The notes beneath the pieces were generated by a model that saw nothing but the letters and a program-made list of their open reading frames with translations, was not told where the DNA came from and did no database searches. A program made the translations under genes and the position numbers. This document shows positions 50,360 through 58,292 of a stretch of DNA of 64,000 nucleotides, in pieces. This DNA comes from Actinomycetota bacterium (GTDB lineage Bacteria > Actinomycetota > Actinomycetes > Propionibacteriales > Nocardioidaceae). The DNA lies in contig WLJH01000004.1 in NCBI GenBank assembly GCA_009701885.1, forward strand, positions 95,455-159,454, given 5' to 3'. The first letter of the stretch is position 1, and each line of letters begins with the position of its first letter.

Positions 50360-51385
50360 ATGACCCGCACGCCCCGCGCCCTCGGCGCCTCCGTCCCGCC
50401 CCGGGCGGCAGCCCTGCTCGCCGCCCTCCTCCTCGGCCTCACCGCCTGCGCGAGCGACTCGGGGGGAGGCGACACCGCAGCCAGCGAGGAGGCGCTCGTC
50501 GACTCGGGTCTGGTCGAGGGCGAGGTCCCCGCGGCCGCTGACGGCCGCGGCCTGGCCTACGACGTCGAGGCGCAGGACTCCGACGCCGGCGGCTCGACCT
50601 CCGGCTCGACCGGGCGGACCGGCGTCCGGCAGGGCCAGGCATCCACGACGCTGCGCGAGCCGTCGGTCATCAGCACCGGCACCGTGAGCCTGCGCGCCGA
50701 CGACGTGGCCGAGGCGCGCTTCGAGGTGCAGAAGGTCGTCGACCGGCTCGGTGGCCAGGTCACCGACTCCGAGACCAGCACCGACGAGGAGGGCGCCGTG
50801 CGCGACGCCCGCCTGGTGCTGCGGGTCCCGAGCGACGACTTCACCGAGGCCATGGACGAGCTCGAGGGCCTCGCCGACCTGGAGGCCTCCTCGACCTCCT
50901 CGGAGGACGTCACGACCCAGGTCGTCGACACCGAGGTGCGGATCCGGATCCAGCGCGAGTCGATCGCCCGGATCGAGGCGCTGCTCGCCCGGGCCGGCAC
51001 CATCCAGGCCGTCGTCTCGGTCGAGCGCGAGCTGAGCCGCCGCGAGGCCGACCTCAACTCCCTGCTCCAGCAGCAGGCCTACCTCGCCGACCGCACCTCG
51101 CTGTCGACGATCACCGTCCACCTCCAGCGCCACGCCGAGGACGGCGGCCCCGACGAGGACGACGGCTCCGGCTTCCTCGCCGGGCTCGAGAAGGGCTGGG
51201 ACGGCTTCACCGCCGTCGCGGTCGGCCTCGCCACCGTCACCGGCGCCGTGCTGCCCTTCGCCGCGGCGGCCCTGCTCGTCGGTGTCCCGGGCTGGCTGCT
51301 CCTGCGGGCCGCGGCCCGCCGCCGTCGTACGCCGGTGACGGCCGCGCCGGCGACGGCCGCGCCGGCCGGGCCCACCGAGGGCTGA
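50360..51385 (+). CDS. DUF4349 lipoprotein
   Basis: 341 residues. The signal ends in LLLGLTACAS (lipobox). A domain from about residue 100 has a coiled helical part (RESIARIEALLARAGTIQAV, ELSRREADLNSLLQQQAYL) between strands, as in DUF4349, and a C-terminal membrane helix with a basic tail (RAAARRRRTPV) follows. So it is tethered at both ends of the membrane. The function of the family is not known. ATG at 50360 is chosen as the only start that gives the signal peptide. Confidence 0.88.
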   Translation: MTRTPRALGASVPPRAAALLAALLLGLTACASDSGGGDTAASEEALVDSGLVEGEVPAAADGRGLAYDVEAQDSDAGGSTSGSTGRTGVRQGQASTTLREPSVISTGTVSLRADDVAEARFEVQKVVDRLGGQVTDSETSTDEEGAVRDARLVLRVPSDDFTEAMDELEGLADLEASSTSSEDVTTQVVDTEVRIRIQRESIARIEALLARAGTIQAVVSVERELSRREADLNSLLQQQAYLADRTSLSTITVHLQRHAEDGGPDEDDGSGFLAGLEKGWDGFTAVAVGLATVTGAVLPFAAAALLVGVPGWLLLRAAARRRRTPVTAAPATAAPAGPTEG

Positions 51386-51409
51386 GCCCACCCCGGCACC
51401 CGGTTCGGG

Positions 51410-51415
51410 CAGGAT
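51410..51415 (+). promoter_or_regulatory. -10 box of NYN gene
   Basis: CAGGAT, 6 bases before ATG at 51422. Confidence 0.4.
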
Positions 51416-51421
51416 GGCGGG

Positions 51422-52210
51422 ATGGCCGACTCCTCCGCCGTCCGGATGGCGGTCCTCATAGACGCCGACAACACCTCCGCCTCCCACGCGGGAGCCCTCC
51501 TCGAGGAGGTCGCGCGCTACGGCGTGCCGACCGTCAAGCGCGCCTACGGCGACTGGACCACCCAGCAGCTGGTGGGCTGGAAGAAGGCGCTCAACCAGCA
51601 CGCCATCCAGCCGGTCCAGCAGTTCGCCTACACGCAGGGCAAGAACTCCACCGACTCCGCGCTGATCATCGACGCGATGGACCTGCTCTACTCCGGCAAC
51701 CTGGAGGCCTTCGCGATCGTCTCCAGCGACTCCGACTTCACCCGCCTGGCCACGCGGCTGCGCGAGTCCGGCAAGACGGTCTACGGCCTGGGCCGGCGCC
51801 GCACCCCGCCGTCACTGGTCGCGGCGTGCGACAAGTTCATCTACCTCGAGGTGCTCGGCGACCACGGCGACGACGAGGAGGCCACGGGAGCCGAGCCGGC
51901 CGCCGAGGAGCAGGCGCCGCTGCCGGACCTGCAGAAGCTCCTGACCTCCGCGATCGACGCGACCTCCGACGACGACGGGTGGGCCCACCTGGGCTCGGTC
52001 GGCAGCTACCTCGGCAGCAGCCAGTCCTCCTTCGACCCGCGCAACTACGGCTTCGGCAAGCTCGTGACGCTGGCCCGCGCGCAGGACTACGTCGAGGTCG
52101 AGGAGCGCGACGACCACGTCATCCGCGTGCGCCTGGTCGCCCGGCCGTCGTCGCGGCGGCGCGGTGGGCAGGCCCGCAAGCGGACCACGGGAGGTCAGGC
52201 CAGCTCGTAG
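51422..52210 (+). CDS. NYN-domain nuclease-like protein with OST-HTH domain
   Basis: 262 residues. The NYN (PIN-like) domain shows MAVLIDADNTSA with the first catalytic Asp pair, KNSTDSALIIDAMDLL and VSSDSDFTRLATRLRE, the LabA/DUF88 type acidic site for RNA cleavage. From about residue 165 an OST-HTH/LOTUS domain follows (LPDLQKLLTSAIDA, YGFGKLVTLARAQDYVEVE), which binds RNA. It may process RNA. Its 3' end overlaps the 3' end of hemE by 16 bases on the opposite strand. Confidence 0.9.
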   Translation: MADSSAVRMAVLIDADNTSASHAGALLEEVARYGVPTVKRAYGDWTTQQLVGWKKALNQHAIQPVQQFAYTQGKNSTDSALIIDAMDLLYSGNLEAFAIVSSDSDFTRLATRLRESGKTVYGLGRRRTPPSLVAACDKFIYLEVLGDHGDDEEATGAEPAAEEQAPLPDLQKLLTSAIDATSDDDGWAHLGSVGSYLGSSQSSFDPRNYGFGKLVTLARAQDYVEVEERDDHVIRVRLVARPSSRRRGGQARKRTTGGQASS

Positions 52211-53274
52211 CCCTGGACGAACTCCGTCAGCCGCGCGAGCTGGTCGGGGTCGGTCGAGGGCAGCACGCCGTGGCCGAGGTTGAAGACGTGGCCCTTGGCC
52301 GCACGGCCGGCCTCGATGATCTCGGCGGCGCGCGCGGTCATCACCTCGGTCGGGGCGAACACCAGCGTGGGGTCGAGGTTCCCCTGGACGCCGCGGTCGC
52401 CGACCATCGGGATGGCCCGCTCCAACGGGGTGCGCCAGTCGACGCCGACCACGTCGGCACCGGCCTCGCCCATGAGGTCGAGCAGGTTGGAGGTGCCGAC
52501 GCCGAAGTGGATGCGCGGCACGCCCAGGGTCCCGGCCCGCTCCAGCACGCGCGCGGAGTGCGGCTGCACATGGGCGGCGTAGTCCTGCGGGGTCAGCGCC
52601 CCGGCCCAGGAGTCGAAGAGCTGCACCGCGGAGGCCCCGGCGGCGACCTGGACCTCGAGGTAGGTCGCGGCGATCCCGGCGATCTTCTCCATCAGCGCCG
52701 CCCACACGTCGGGCGCGCCGAACATCATCGCCTTGGTCCTCGCGTGCTCCTTCGACGGCCCGCCCTCCACGAGGTACGACGCCACCGTGAACGGCGCGCC
52801 GGCGAAACCGATGAGCGGGGTGCTCCCGAGCTCGCCGACCAGGCCCTGCACGGCCTGGGTGATGAAGGGGACGTGCTCGGGCGTCAGGTCGGGGATCCGC
52901 GCGACGTCCTCGAGGGTGCGCACCGGTTCGGCCACGACCGGCCCGACGCCGGGCTTGATGTCGAGGTCGACCCCGACCGCCTTGAGCGGCAGCACGATGT
53001 CGGAGAAGAAGATGGCGGCGTCGACGCCGTAGCGGCGCACCGGCTGCATGGTGATCTCGACGACCAGCCCGGGGTCCATGCAGGACTCCAGCATCCCGAC
53101 ACCCTCGCGCACCTTGAGGTACTCCGGCAGCGAGCGGCCCGCCTGGCGCATGAACCACACCGGGGTGTGCGGCACCGGCTCGCCGCGCAGGGCCTTGAGG
53201 AACGCGCTGCCGGAGAGGTCCTGCGCGGGGCTGGCGGCAGGGCCGGGGGTGGGGCTGGAGGTGGGGCTCGTCAC
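52195..53274 (-). CDS. hemE: Uroporphyrinogen decarboxylase
   Basis: 359 residues, normal length. It has PVWFMRQAGRSLPEY near residue 38 (Arg in the active site), AIFFSDIVLPLKAVG, FAGAPFTVASYLVEG and FDSWAGALTP, all standard HemE blocks. It removes the acetate carboxyls of uroporphyrinogen III to give coproporphyrinogen III. GTG at 53274 has GGGAGG about 12 bases upstream. It is divergent from the DUF3000-rnd pair, an arrangement also known in mycobacteria. Confidence 0.96.
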   Translation of the reverse strand: MTSPTSSPTPGPAASPAQDLSGSAFLKALRGEPVPHTPVWFMRQAGRSLPEYLKVREGVGMLESCMDPGLVVEITMQPVRRYGVDAAIFFSDIVLPLKAVGVDLDIKPGVGPVVAEPVRTLEDVARIPDLTPEHVPFITQAVQGLVGELGSTPLIGFAGAPFTVASYLVEGGPSKEHARTKAMMFGAPDVWAALMEKIAGIAATYLEVQVAAGASAVQLFDSWAGALTPQDYAAHVQPHSARVLERAGTLGVPRIHFGVGTSNLLDLMGEAGADVVGVDWRTPLERAIPMVGDRGVQGNLDPTLVFAPTEVMTARAAEIIEAGRAAKGHVFNLGHGVLPSTDPDQLARLTEFVQGYELA

Positions 53275-53331
53275 CGGGCCAGCCTCCCAGGGTCCCGGCG
53301 TGTTCGCACATCCCTTCACCCGAACCGGACC

Positions 53332-53337
53332 TACTGT
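53332..53337 (+). promoter_or_regulatory. -10 box of DUF3000-rnd operon
   Basis: TACTGT, 6 bases before ATG at 53344. Confidence 0.5.
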
Positions 53338-53343
53338 GAAGCC

Positions 53344-53979
53344 ATGGTCGTCCGCCAGGAGACGCACCCCGGAGCGGGTGCGTCCGCCGAGCCCCCCGCG
53401 TTCCGCGAGGCGGTGGCCGGCATGCGGCGGGCCAGGATGCGGCCCGAGGTGCTGTGCGAGCCGATGCCCGCACCGCAGCGGATCGCGCCGTACGCCGCCG
53501 CGATCTCCGCCGACGTCACCGTCGACGACGTCGACCTCGGCACCGGGCGGATCATCCTGCTGCACGACCCCGCGGGCAACGACGCGTGGGACGGCACCTT
53601 CCGCCTGGTCGCCTACGTCCGGGCCGAGATCGAGCTGGACCTGGTCACCGACCCGATGCTCTCCGCGGTCGGGTGGGACTGGCTGACCGAGGCGCTGGAC
53701 GCCCACGGGGCGGCGTACACCGCCGCCTCGGGGACGGTCACCCGCGTGGCCACCGAGAGCTTCGGCGGCATGAGCGAGGAGGGCGGGACCGCCCAGATCG
53801 AGGTCCGCGCCTCGTGGACCCCGCTGGCCTCCCCCGAGCGGGCCGGCGACCCCGACGCGGCGCCCGACGTGACCCCGCACGTCGAGGCCTGGGGCGAGCT
53901 GCTGTGCACCGCTGCAGGGCTCCCGCCGGTCCCCGACGGCGTCGCGGTCATGCCGAGCCGACGCGGGCGCAGCAGATGA
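53344..53979 (+). CDS. DUF3000 family protein
   Basis: 211 residues. It begins with FREAVAGMRRARMRPEV and has VGWDWLTEALDAHGAAYT and ASGTVTRVATESFGGMSEE, features of DUF3000, an actinobacteria-specific family almost always next to rnd. The function is unknown. Translation is coupled to rnd through an ATGA overlap. Confidence 0.9.
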   Translation: MVVRQETHPGAGASAEPPAFREAVAGMRRARMRPEVLCEPMPAPQRIAPYAAAISADVTVDDVDLGTGRIILLHDPAGNDAWDGTFRLVAYVRAEIELDLVTDPMLSAVGWDWLTEALDAHGAAYTAASGTVTRVATESFGGMSEEGGTAQIEVRASWTPLASPERAGDPDAAPDVTPHVEAWGELLCTAAGLPPVPDGVAVMPSRRGRSR

Positions 53980-55295
53980 GCGACCCCCAGGAGCCTGCCG
54001 AGCCGGCTGCCGAGGACGTCCCGGAGGCGCCCGCCGAGCCGGAGGCACCGCCGGCCCCGCTCCTCACGCTGCGTGACGGTCTCTCCGCCGTGGTCGACAC
54101 CCGCGCGCAGCTCGAGGCCACGTGCGAGGCGGTCGCCGGCGGCACCGGACCCGTCGCGATCGACGCCGAGCGCGCCTCGGGCTACCGCTACTCCAACCGC
54201 GCCTACCTCATCCAGCTGCGCCGCGAGGGCGCGGGCACGCACCTGGTCGACCCGGCCGCCTTCGACGGCCTGCCGTTGCTGCAGGAGGCCATCGGCGACG
54301 CGGAGTGGATCCTGCACGCCGCCACCCAGGACCTCCCCTGCCTGCGCGACGAGGGCCTGTCCCCCGCCGCGCTCTTCGACACCGAGCTCGCCGGCCGGCT
54401 GCTGGGCTATCCCCGCGTCGGCCTGGCCACCCTGGTCGAGACGCTGCTGGGCCAGCGGATGAAGAAGGAGCACTCGGCCGTCGACTGGTCGACCCGCCCG
54501 CTGCCGCGCCCCTGGCTGGAGTACGCCGCGCTCGACGTCGAGGTCCTCCTCGAGCTGCGCCACCTGCTGGCCGAGGAGCTCGAGGCGACCGGCAAGGCGG
54601 AGTGGGCGCGCCAGGAGTTCGACGCGCTGCGCAGCTTCGAGCCCACTCCCCGCGTCGATGCGTGGCGGCGTACGAGCGGGTTGCACAAGATCCGCGGACG
54701 CCGCTCCCTCGGCGCGGTCAAGGCGCTGTGGGAGCTGCGCGACGAGATCGCCGAGCAGCGCGACGTCACCCCGGGCCGGATCCTCCCCGACTCCGCGATC
54801 ACCGTCGCCGCGACCGCGCTGCCCACCGACAAGGCGTCGCTGCTCGGGCTCAAGGGGTTCCACGGCCGGGGCGCCGAGCGCTACTCCAGCCGCTGGGTGG
54901 CCGCGCTGCAGCAGGTCGCCGAGATGCCCGAGGAGCACCTGCCCACCCGGCAGCCGCGCACCGACGGTCCGCCGCCGCCGCGGGCCTGGGCCGACCGCGA
55001 CCCGGTCGCCGCGCGCCGCCTCCAGCACGCCCGCGACGCGATGGCCGCGCTCGCCGAGGAGCACGGCATGCCCGCCGAGCAGCTGCTGACCCCCGACTAC
55101 CTCCGTCGCACCCTCTGGACACCGCCGCGCACCCGCGACGCCGAGGCGCTGGCCGAGGCCGTGGGCGAGCAGCTCACCGGATACGGCGCGCGACCGTGGC
55201 AGGTCGAGCTCGTGACGCCGTTGCTCGTGGCCGCGATCCTGCACGGTGACGAGCCGGTGCCGGACTCCGAGCCGGAGGACGTCCCCGCGGACTAG
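53976..55295 (+). CDS. rnd: Ribonuclease D (DEDDy exonuclease with HRDC)
   Basis: 439 residues. Exonuclease motifs: AIDAERASGYRY (Asp, Glu), HAATQDLPCL (Asp) and YAALDVEVLLEL (Tyr and Asp of ExoIII-y). An HRDC domain begins near residue 215 (EFDALRSFEPTPRV, IRGRRSLGAVKALWELRD). It trims 3' ends of tRNA and other RNAs. The start overlaps the DUF3000 stop, and the stop shares a CTAG with the convergent gene's stop. It has a Pro/Glu-rich N-terminal extension of about 30 residues. Confidence 0.94.
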   Translation: MSDPQEPAEPAAEDVPEAPAEPEAPPAPLLTLRDGLSAVVDTRAQLEATCEAVAGGTGPVAIDAERASGYRYSNRAYLIQLRREGAGTHLVDPAAFDGLPLLQEAIGDAEWILHAATQDLPCLRDEGLSPAALFDTELAGRLLGYPRVGLATLVETLLGQRMKKEHSAVDWSTRPLPRPWLEYAALDVEVLLELRHLLAEELEATGKAEWARQEFDALRSFEPTPRVDAWRRTSGLHKIRGRRSLGAVKALWELRDEIAEQRDVTPGRILPDSAITVAATALPTDKASLLGLKGFHGRGAERYSSRWVAALQQVAEMPEEHLPTRQPRTDGPPPPRAWADRDPVAARRLQHARDAMAALAEEHGMPAEQLLTPDYLRRTLWTPPRTRDAEALAEAVGEQLTGYGARPWQVELVTPLLVAAILHGDEPVPDSEPEDVPAD

Positions 55296-56701
55296 TCCTG
55301 CGGCTCCTCGACCGGCTCGCCGTCCTCGCCGACGACCGGATCCGGCGCCAGCACCAGCTGGGAGGCCAGGTCGATCTCGGCGGTGACGGTCTCGAGGTCG
55401 AGCACGCCCGGCGCGGTCACGAGGCTCGCGACCAGCTCGTCGACGGCCCGCTGCAGCGGACCCCAGGAGTCCAGCAGCGGCGGGATCACCATGTCGTCGA
55501 CGGAGTCGGTGAAGACCGTCGCGGACTCCGGCAGGCGACCGGGCTGGAGGAAGTCCTCCGAGAGGGCCACCTGCTGGTTGGCGGGCACGAGGGAGCCGCT
55601 GCGGGTCAGCGGCCGCACCACGTCGTCGGAGATCAGGTGCACGAGCAGGTCGGCGGCACCCGACAGCGAGACCGGCCGGCGGGCCAGGCAGAAGCCGATC
55701 AGCTCACCGGTCGTGGCGGTCTCCTCGATCGTGGGGATCGGCATGACGTCGAACTCCAGGCCCTGGGTCACGCGCAACCCCGGCACCCAGGACCGGTCGC
55801 CGGTGATCATGGCCAGCTTGCCGCGGCGGAACCACTCCAGGGCGGAGGCCCGCTCCAGCTGGCTGTCGCTGAGGGTCAGCGGGCCGCTGCGCAGCAGCGC
55901 CAGGGTGCGCTCGAGGGCCTCGCGCGTGGACTCCTCGCTGAAGGCCAGCGACGTGGGCGGCTCGCCGTCGGCGAAGAGGTCGCCGCCCCCGGCGTACACG
56001 AACGGGGCGAGGCCGGCCAGCGACGGGTCGACGTGGACGCCCTTCGTGCCGCGGCGCGGGCGGGTCGCGAACTCCGCGGCCTCGCGGAACTGCTCGAAGC
56101 TCCAGCGGTTGGGACTCGTGGGCGCGTCGAGACCGCGCTCGCGCATCCGCTCGAAGTCGACCAGGTCCTTGTTGTAGTAGACGACCGTCGGGGAGACCTC
56201 GAAGGGCATGCACTGCAGGCGCTGGTCGGCGGAGAAGGCGAGCAGCGCGTCGCGGGCGTAGCCGTCGCCGAACTCGACGAAGCGCTCGTCGAGCAGCTCG
56301 TCGACCGGGATGGTGCGGCCGTCCTCGCGCAGGCGGCTGAGGTCGCGGCGGGAGGCCATGAAGACGTCGGGGCGGACCTCCCCGGCCTCGATGGCGTCCA
56401 TCGCCTCCTCGCGGTCGGCGAACGCGACGACCTCGACCTCGGAGGTGTCCGAGCGTGCGGAGTACTCCGCCATGAGGCGCTCGTAGGTGGCGACCTCGAT
56501 GGCACTCCCCCAGACCGCCAGGGTCAGCTGGTCCTCCGCGCGCGGAGCAGGGACGGGGTCCGGGCTGAGCGGCGGCTGGTCGTCCTCGGAGGTGCAGGCG
56601 GCCAGGGTCGCGAGCAGGGCGACGCACGTCGCGGCCACGCCTGCGCGCCGCAGGCGGGCCCGTCCCCTCGGACTGCCCGTCGCCACCGCCGTCACCCTCA
56701 C
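55292..56701 (-). CDS. ABC-type extracellular solute-binding lipoprotein, orphan
   Basis: 469 residues. A signal with lipobox LLATLAACTS; binding fold of family 1 with TLAVWGSAIEVATYERL, MPFEVSPTVVYYNKDLV, WSFEQFREAAEFA and GKLAMITGDRSWVPGL. It most resembles sugar-binding proteins of CUT1 transporters. No permease or ATPase gene is nearby, so it may serve a transporter elsewhere or act as a sensor. GTG at 56701 is preceded by GGGAGGCGTGAG. Confidence 0.88.
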   Translation of the reverse strand: MRVTAVATGSPRGRARLRRAGVAATCVALLATLAACTSEDDQPPLSPDPVPAPRAEDQLTLAVWGSAIEVATYERLMAEYSARSDTSEVEVVAFADREEAMDAIEAGEVRPDVFMASRRDLSRLREDGRTIPVDELLDERFVEFGDGYARDALLAFSADQRLQCMPFEVSPTVVYYNKDLVDFERMRERGLDAPTSPNRWSFEQFREAAEFATRPRRGTKGVHVDPSLAGLAPFVYAGGGDLFADGEPPTSLAFSEESTREALERTLALLRSGPLTLSDSQLERASALEWFRRGKLAMITGDRSWVPGLRVTQGLEFDVMPIPTIEETATTGELIGFCLARRPVSLSGAADLLVHLISDDVVRPLTRSGSLVPANQQVALSEDFLQPGRLPESATVFTDSVDDMVIPPLLDSWGPLQRAVDELVASLVTAPGVLDLETVTAEIDLASQLVLAPDPVVGEDGEPVEEPQD

Positions 56702-56877
56702 CTCACGCCTCCCCGGTCCCGGGTCGCACGACCCGCGCCGCCACCCTACTCAGTACGCACCGGGTCGCTGAGCCGGCGCCGACGTGCCGATCCTCACGGC
56801 GCCGGCGGGAACTCTGGTCCACCCGGCAGTCGATGGCCGCGGCCCGCAGGCGGGTGGGCAGGCTCGGGCAAGCAGGC

Positions 56878-57333
56878 TCAGGCGAGGTCGTGGAAGGCGC
56901 GCGCCCCGGCGACCACCCGCTCGAAGGTCGGCCGGTCCAGGGCGGCCCCCTCGCGGCGTACGTCGGCGGGCGCGAGGGTCAGCAGGCGGTCCAGCCGCAC
57001 CTCGCTGGGCCGCCGCTCGCGGTCCCACCCCCCGGCGCCGACGTCCATCCAGTGCCGGCCGTGCCGGGCCTCGTCGTCCCGGTCGCGGTCGTGGTCGACG
57101 CTGGAGAGCATCAACCCGTAGAGCCGCTGCCGGTCGCGGGCGAGCAGCAGCACGGGACGGTCCTTGCCCTGGCGCGGGTCGTCCTCGTAGGGCACCCACG
57201 CCCACACGACCTCGCCCGGGTCGGGCTTGCCGTCGGTGCGCGGGTTGTAGGTGACCCGCAGGCCGCGGGAGACCCGGAGGCGGGCCCGGCGCAGGGCCGT
57301 GCGCACGCGACGGGGGCGGGGGACGGTGGCCAT
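56878..57333 (-). CDS. PemK/MazF-like protein, no antitoxin seen
   Basis: 151 residues. The core PGEVVWAWVPYEDDPRQG plus KDRPVLLLARD matches the first strands of PemK/MazF endoribonucleases, where G-x-V/I and the DxRP loop are conserved. The C-terminal half (RRPSEVRLDRLLTLAPADV) also fits the family. The basic N-terminal 30 residues (RPRRVRTALRRARLRV) are extra. No small antitoxin gene adjoins, so it may be a stand-alone protein, as is common in Nocardioides. ATG follows TAGGGT by 7 bases. Confidence 0.75.
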   Translation of the reverse strand: MATVPRPRRVRTALRRARLRVSRGLRVTYNPRTDGKPDPGEVVWAWVPYEDDPRQGKDRPVLLLARDRQRLYGLMLSSVDHDRDRDDEARHGRHWMDVGAGGWDRERRPSEVRLDRLLTLAPADVRREGAALDRPTFERVVAGARAFHDLA

Positions 57334-57340
57334 GCCGCCG

Positions 57341-57346
57341 ACCCTA
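57341..57346 (-). promoter_or_regulatory. -10 box of PemK-like gene
   Basis: TAGGGT on the minus strand, 7 bases before ATG at 57333. This gives the gene its own leaderless start, apart from the RNA upstream. Confidence 0.5.
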
Positions 57347-57421
57347 GACCCGAGGTCGTGGGCGACCGCCAGGGTGAGCCCGGACAGGTCCGCCCGGGAC
57401 GGGTGAGCCCCGGAGTAAGTG

Positions 57422-57510
57422 TTGTGCGCCGGACCGGGAGCGCCTCACGGCGCGTGGCCGCTCGTAGCGGCTGATGTTGGGACCCGGGGCTGCCGCGGCC
57501 CGGCGCACAA
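57422..57510 (-). ncRNA. Candidate structured RNA of about 90 nt
   Basis: On the minus strand an outer perfect 11-bp stem (UUGUGCGCCGG at 57500-57510 with CCGGCGCACAA at 57422-57432) encloses an inner stem CCGGG/CCCGG (57483-57487 with 57434-57438) and two hairpins: GCCGCU-ACG-AGCGGC and GCGCC-GUGA-GGCGC. The GUGA loop is a GNRA tetraloop on this strand only. A TTGTGT/TAGACT promoter puts the 5' end at the first base of the outer stem. I do not recognise the family. Confidence 0.55.
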
Positions 57511-57516
57511 GTGACC

Positions 57517-57544
57517 AGTCTAGGTCCCTCTGTCGCTCACACAA
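57517..57544 (-). promoter_or_regulatory. Promoter of the candidate structured RNA
   Basis: -35 TTGTGT, 16-base spacer, -10 TAGACT on the minus strand. Seven bases after the -10 box the 11-bp outer stem begins. It is one of few places in the window with both hexamers. Confidence 0.5.
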
Positions 57545-57621
57545 GCCGTCCCACACACCTCCGCCCCGGGTCGAGCGTGGAGTGCCGAGCCGGCGCCTCA
57601 AGGGGGCGGCAGCGGGCGGCG

Positions 57622-57627
57622 TACCGT
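57622..57627 (+). promoter_or_regulatory. -10 box of hypothetical gene at 57634
   Basis: TACCGT, 6 bases before GTG at 57634, divergent from the structured RNA promoter. Confidence 0.5.
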
Positions 57628-57633
57628 GGTCGG

Positions 57634-58227
57634 GTGAGCCGCCCCCACCACCGACCGACCCAGAAGACCTCGGCGTTCTTCGACGCGGTCGAAGGCGGAG
57701 CCGACCCGGCGCTGGTCACCGAGGCCGCGGACCGCGCGGCCACGCTGCTCGTGCGCGGGTCCCGGGCGTCCGACGACGAGGGGGTCGCCGAGCGGGTGCT
57801 GCACCTGGCCGACACCGAGGGGATCGAGGCGATCGCCGAGCTGTGGGCCGGCGCCCCCGCGGACTCGCTGGCCGGCTGCCTGTGGCGGCTCTTCCTGCTG
57901 CGCCAGTGGGTGCACGCGGAGCCGGCGCGGATCGCCAGGGCGTACGACGAGGGCCGCGCCCGCGCGCAGGTCGCCCGGGTCGTGGCCGGGGTCGCCGACC
58001 CGCCCGGGCCCGACCAGCTCAAGGCGATGGTCGACGAGGTGCTGCGTGGCATCGCGTCCGCGGACTTCGCCGACGTGCTGTTCCGTGCTTCGGCGTTCGC
58101 GCGGGTGGTCGCCGCCGGCAACGCCTCCACCCACGACGCCTCCGACGAGGACGTGGCCCGGCTGCTCACCCTCGCCGAACAGCTCGAGGCCGCCGGGCAC
58201 GCCGAGCTCGCCGGCCGGCTGGCCTGA
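57634..58227 (+). CDS. Conserved actinobacterial hypothetical protein
   Basis: 197 residues, predicted all helical, acidic. It includes RPTQKTSAFFDAVEGGADP, GIEAIAELWAGAPADSLAG and CLWRLFLLRQWVHAEPARIA. No catalytic motif or signal peptide is seen. The same hypothetical protein type is common in actinobacteria, as I recall. The start is set by a -10 box. It is convergent with hrpA, with a 65-base gap holding a 12-bp direct repeat. Confidence 0.78.
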   Translation: MSRPHHRPTQKTSAFFDAVEGGADPALVTEAADRAATLLVRGSRASDDEGVAERVLHLADTEGIEAIAELWAGAPADSLAGCLWRLFLLRQWVHAEPARIARAYDEGRARAQVARVVAGVADPPGPDQLKAMVDEVLRGIASADFADVLFRASAFARVVAAGNASTHDASDEDVARLLTLAEQLEAAGHAELAGRLA

Positions 58228-58258
58228 GGGGCCGCTCGCCTCACCGCCGAGCACTCGG

Positions 58259-58292
58259 ACCGGCGCCGAGCCACGCTCGAACCGGCGCCGAG
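58259..58292. repeat. 12-bp direct repeat between convergent genes
   Basis: ACCGGCGCCGAG occurs at 58259-58270 and 58281-58292. Each copy can pair with a nearby CTCG to form a short hairpin, so the gap may end transcription from both sides. It lacks a T tract. Confidence 0.4.

Noticed and set aside
57437-57600. Known riboswitch or SRP RNA at the structured RNA site
   Set aside because: The SRP core motif and conserved cores of SAM, cobalamin and c-di-GMP riboswitches as I know them are absent.
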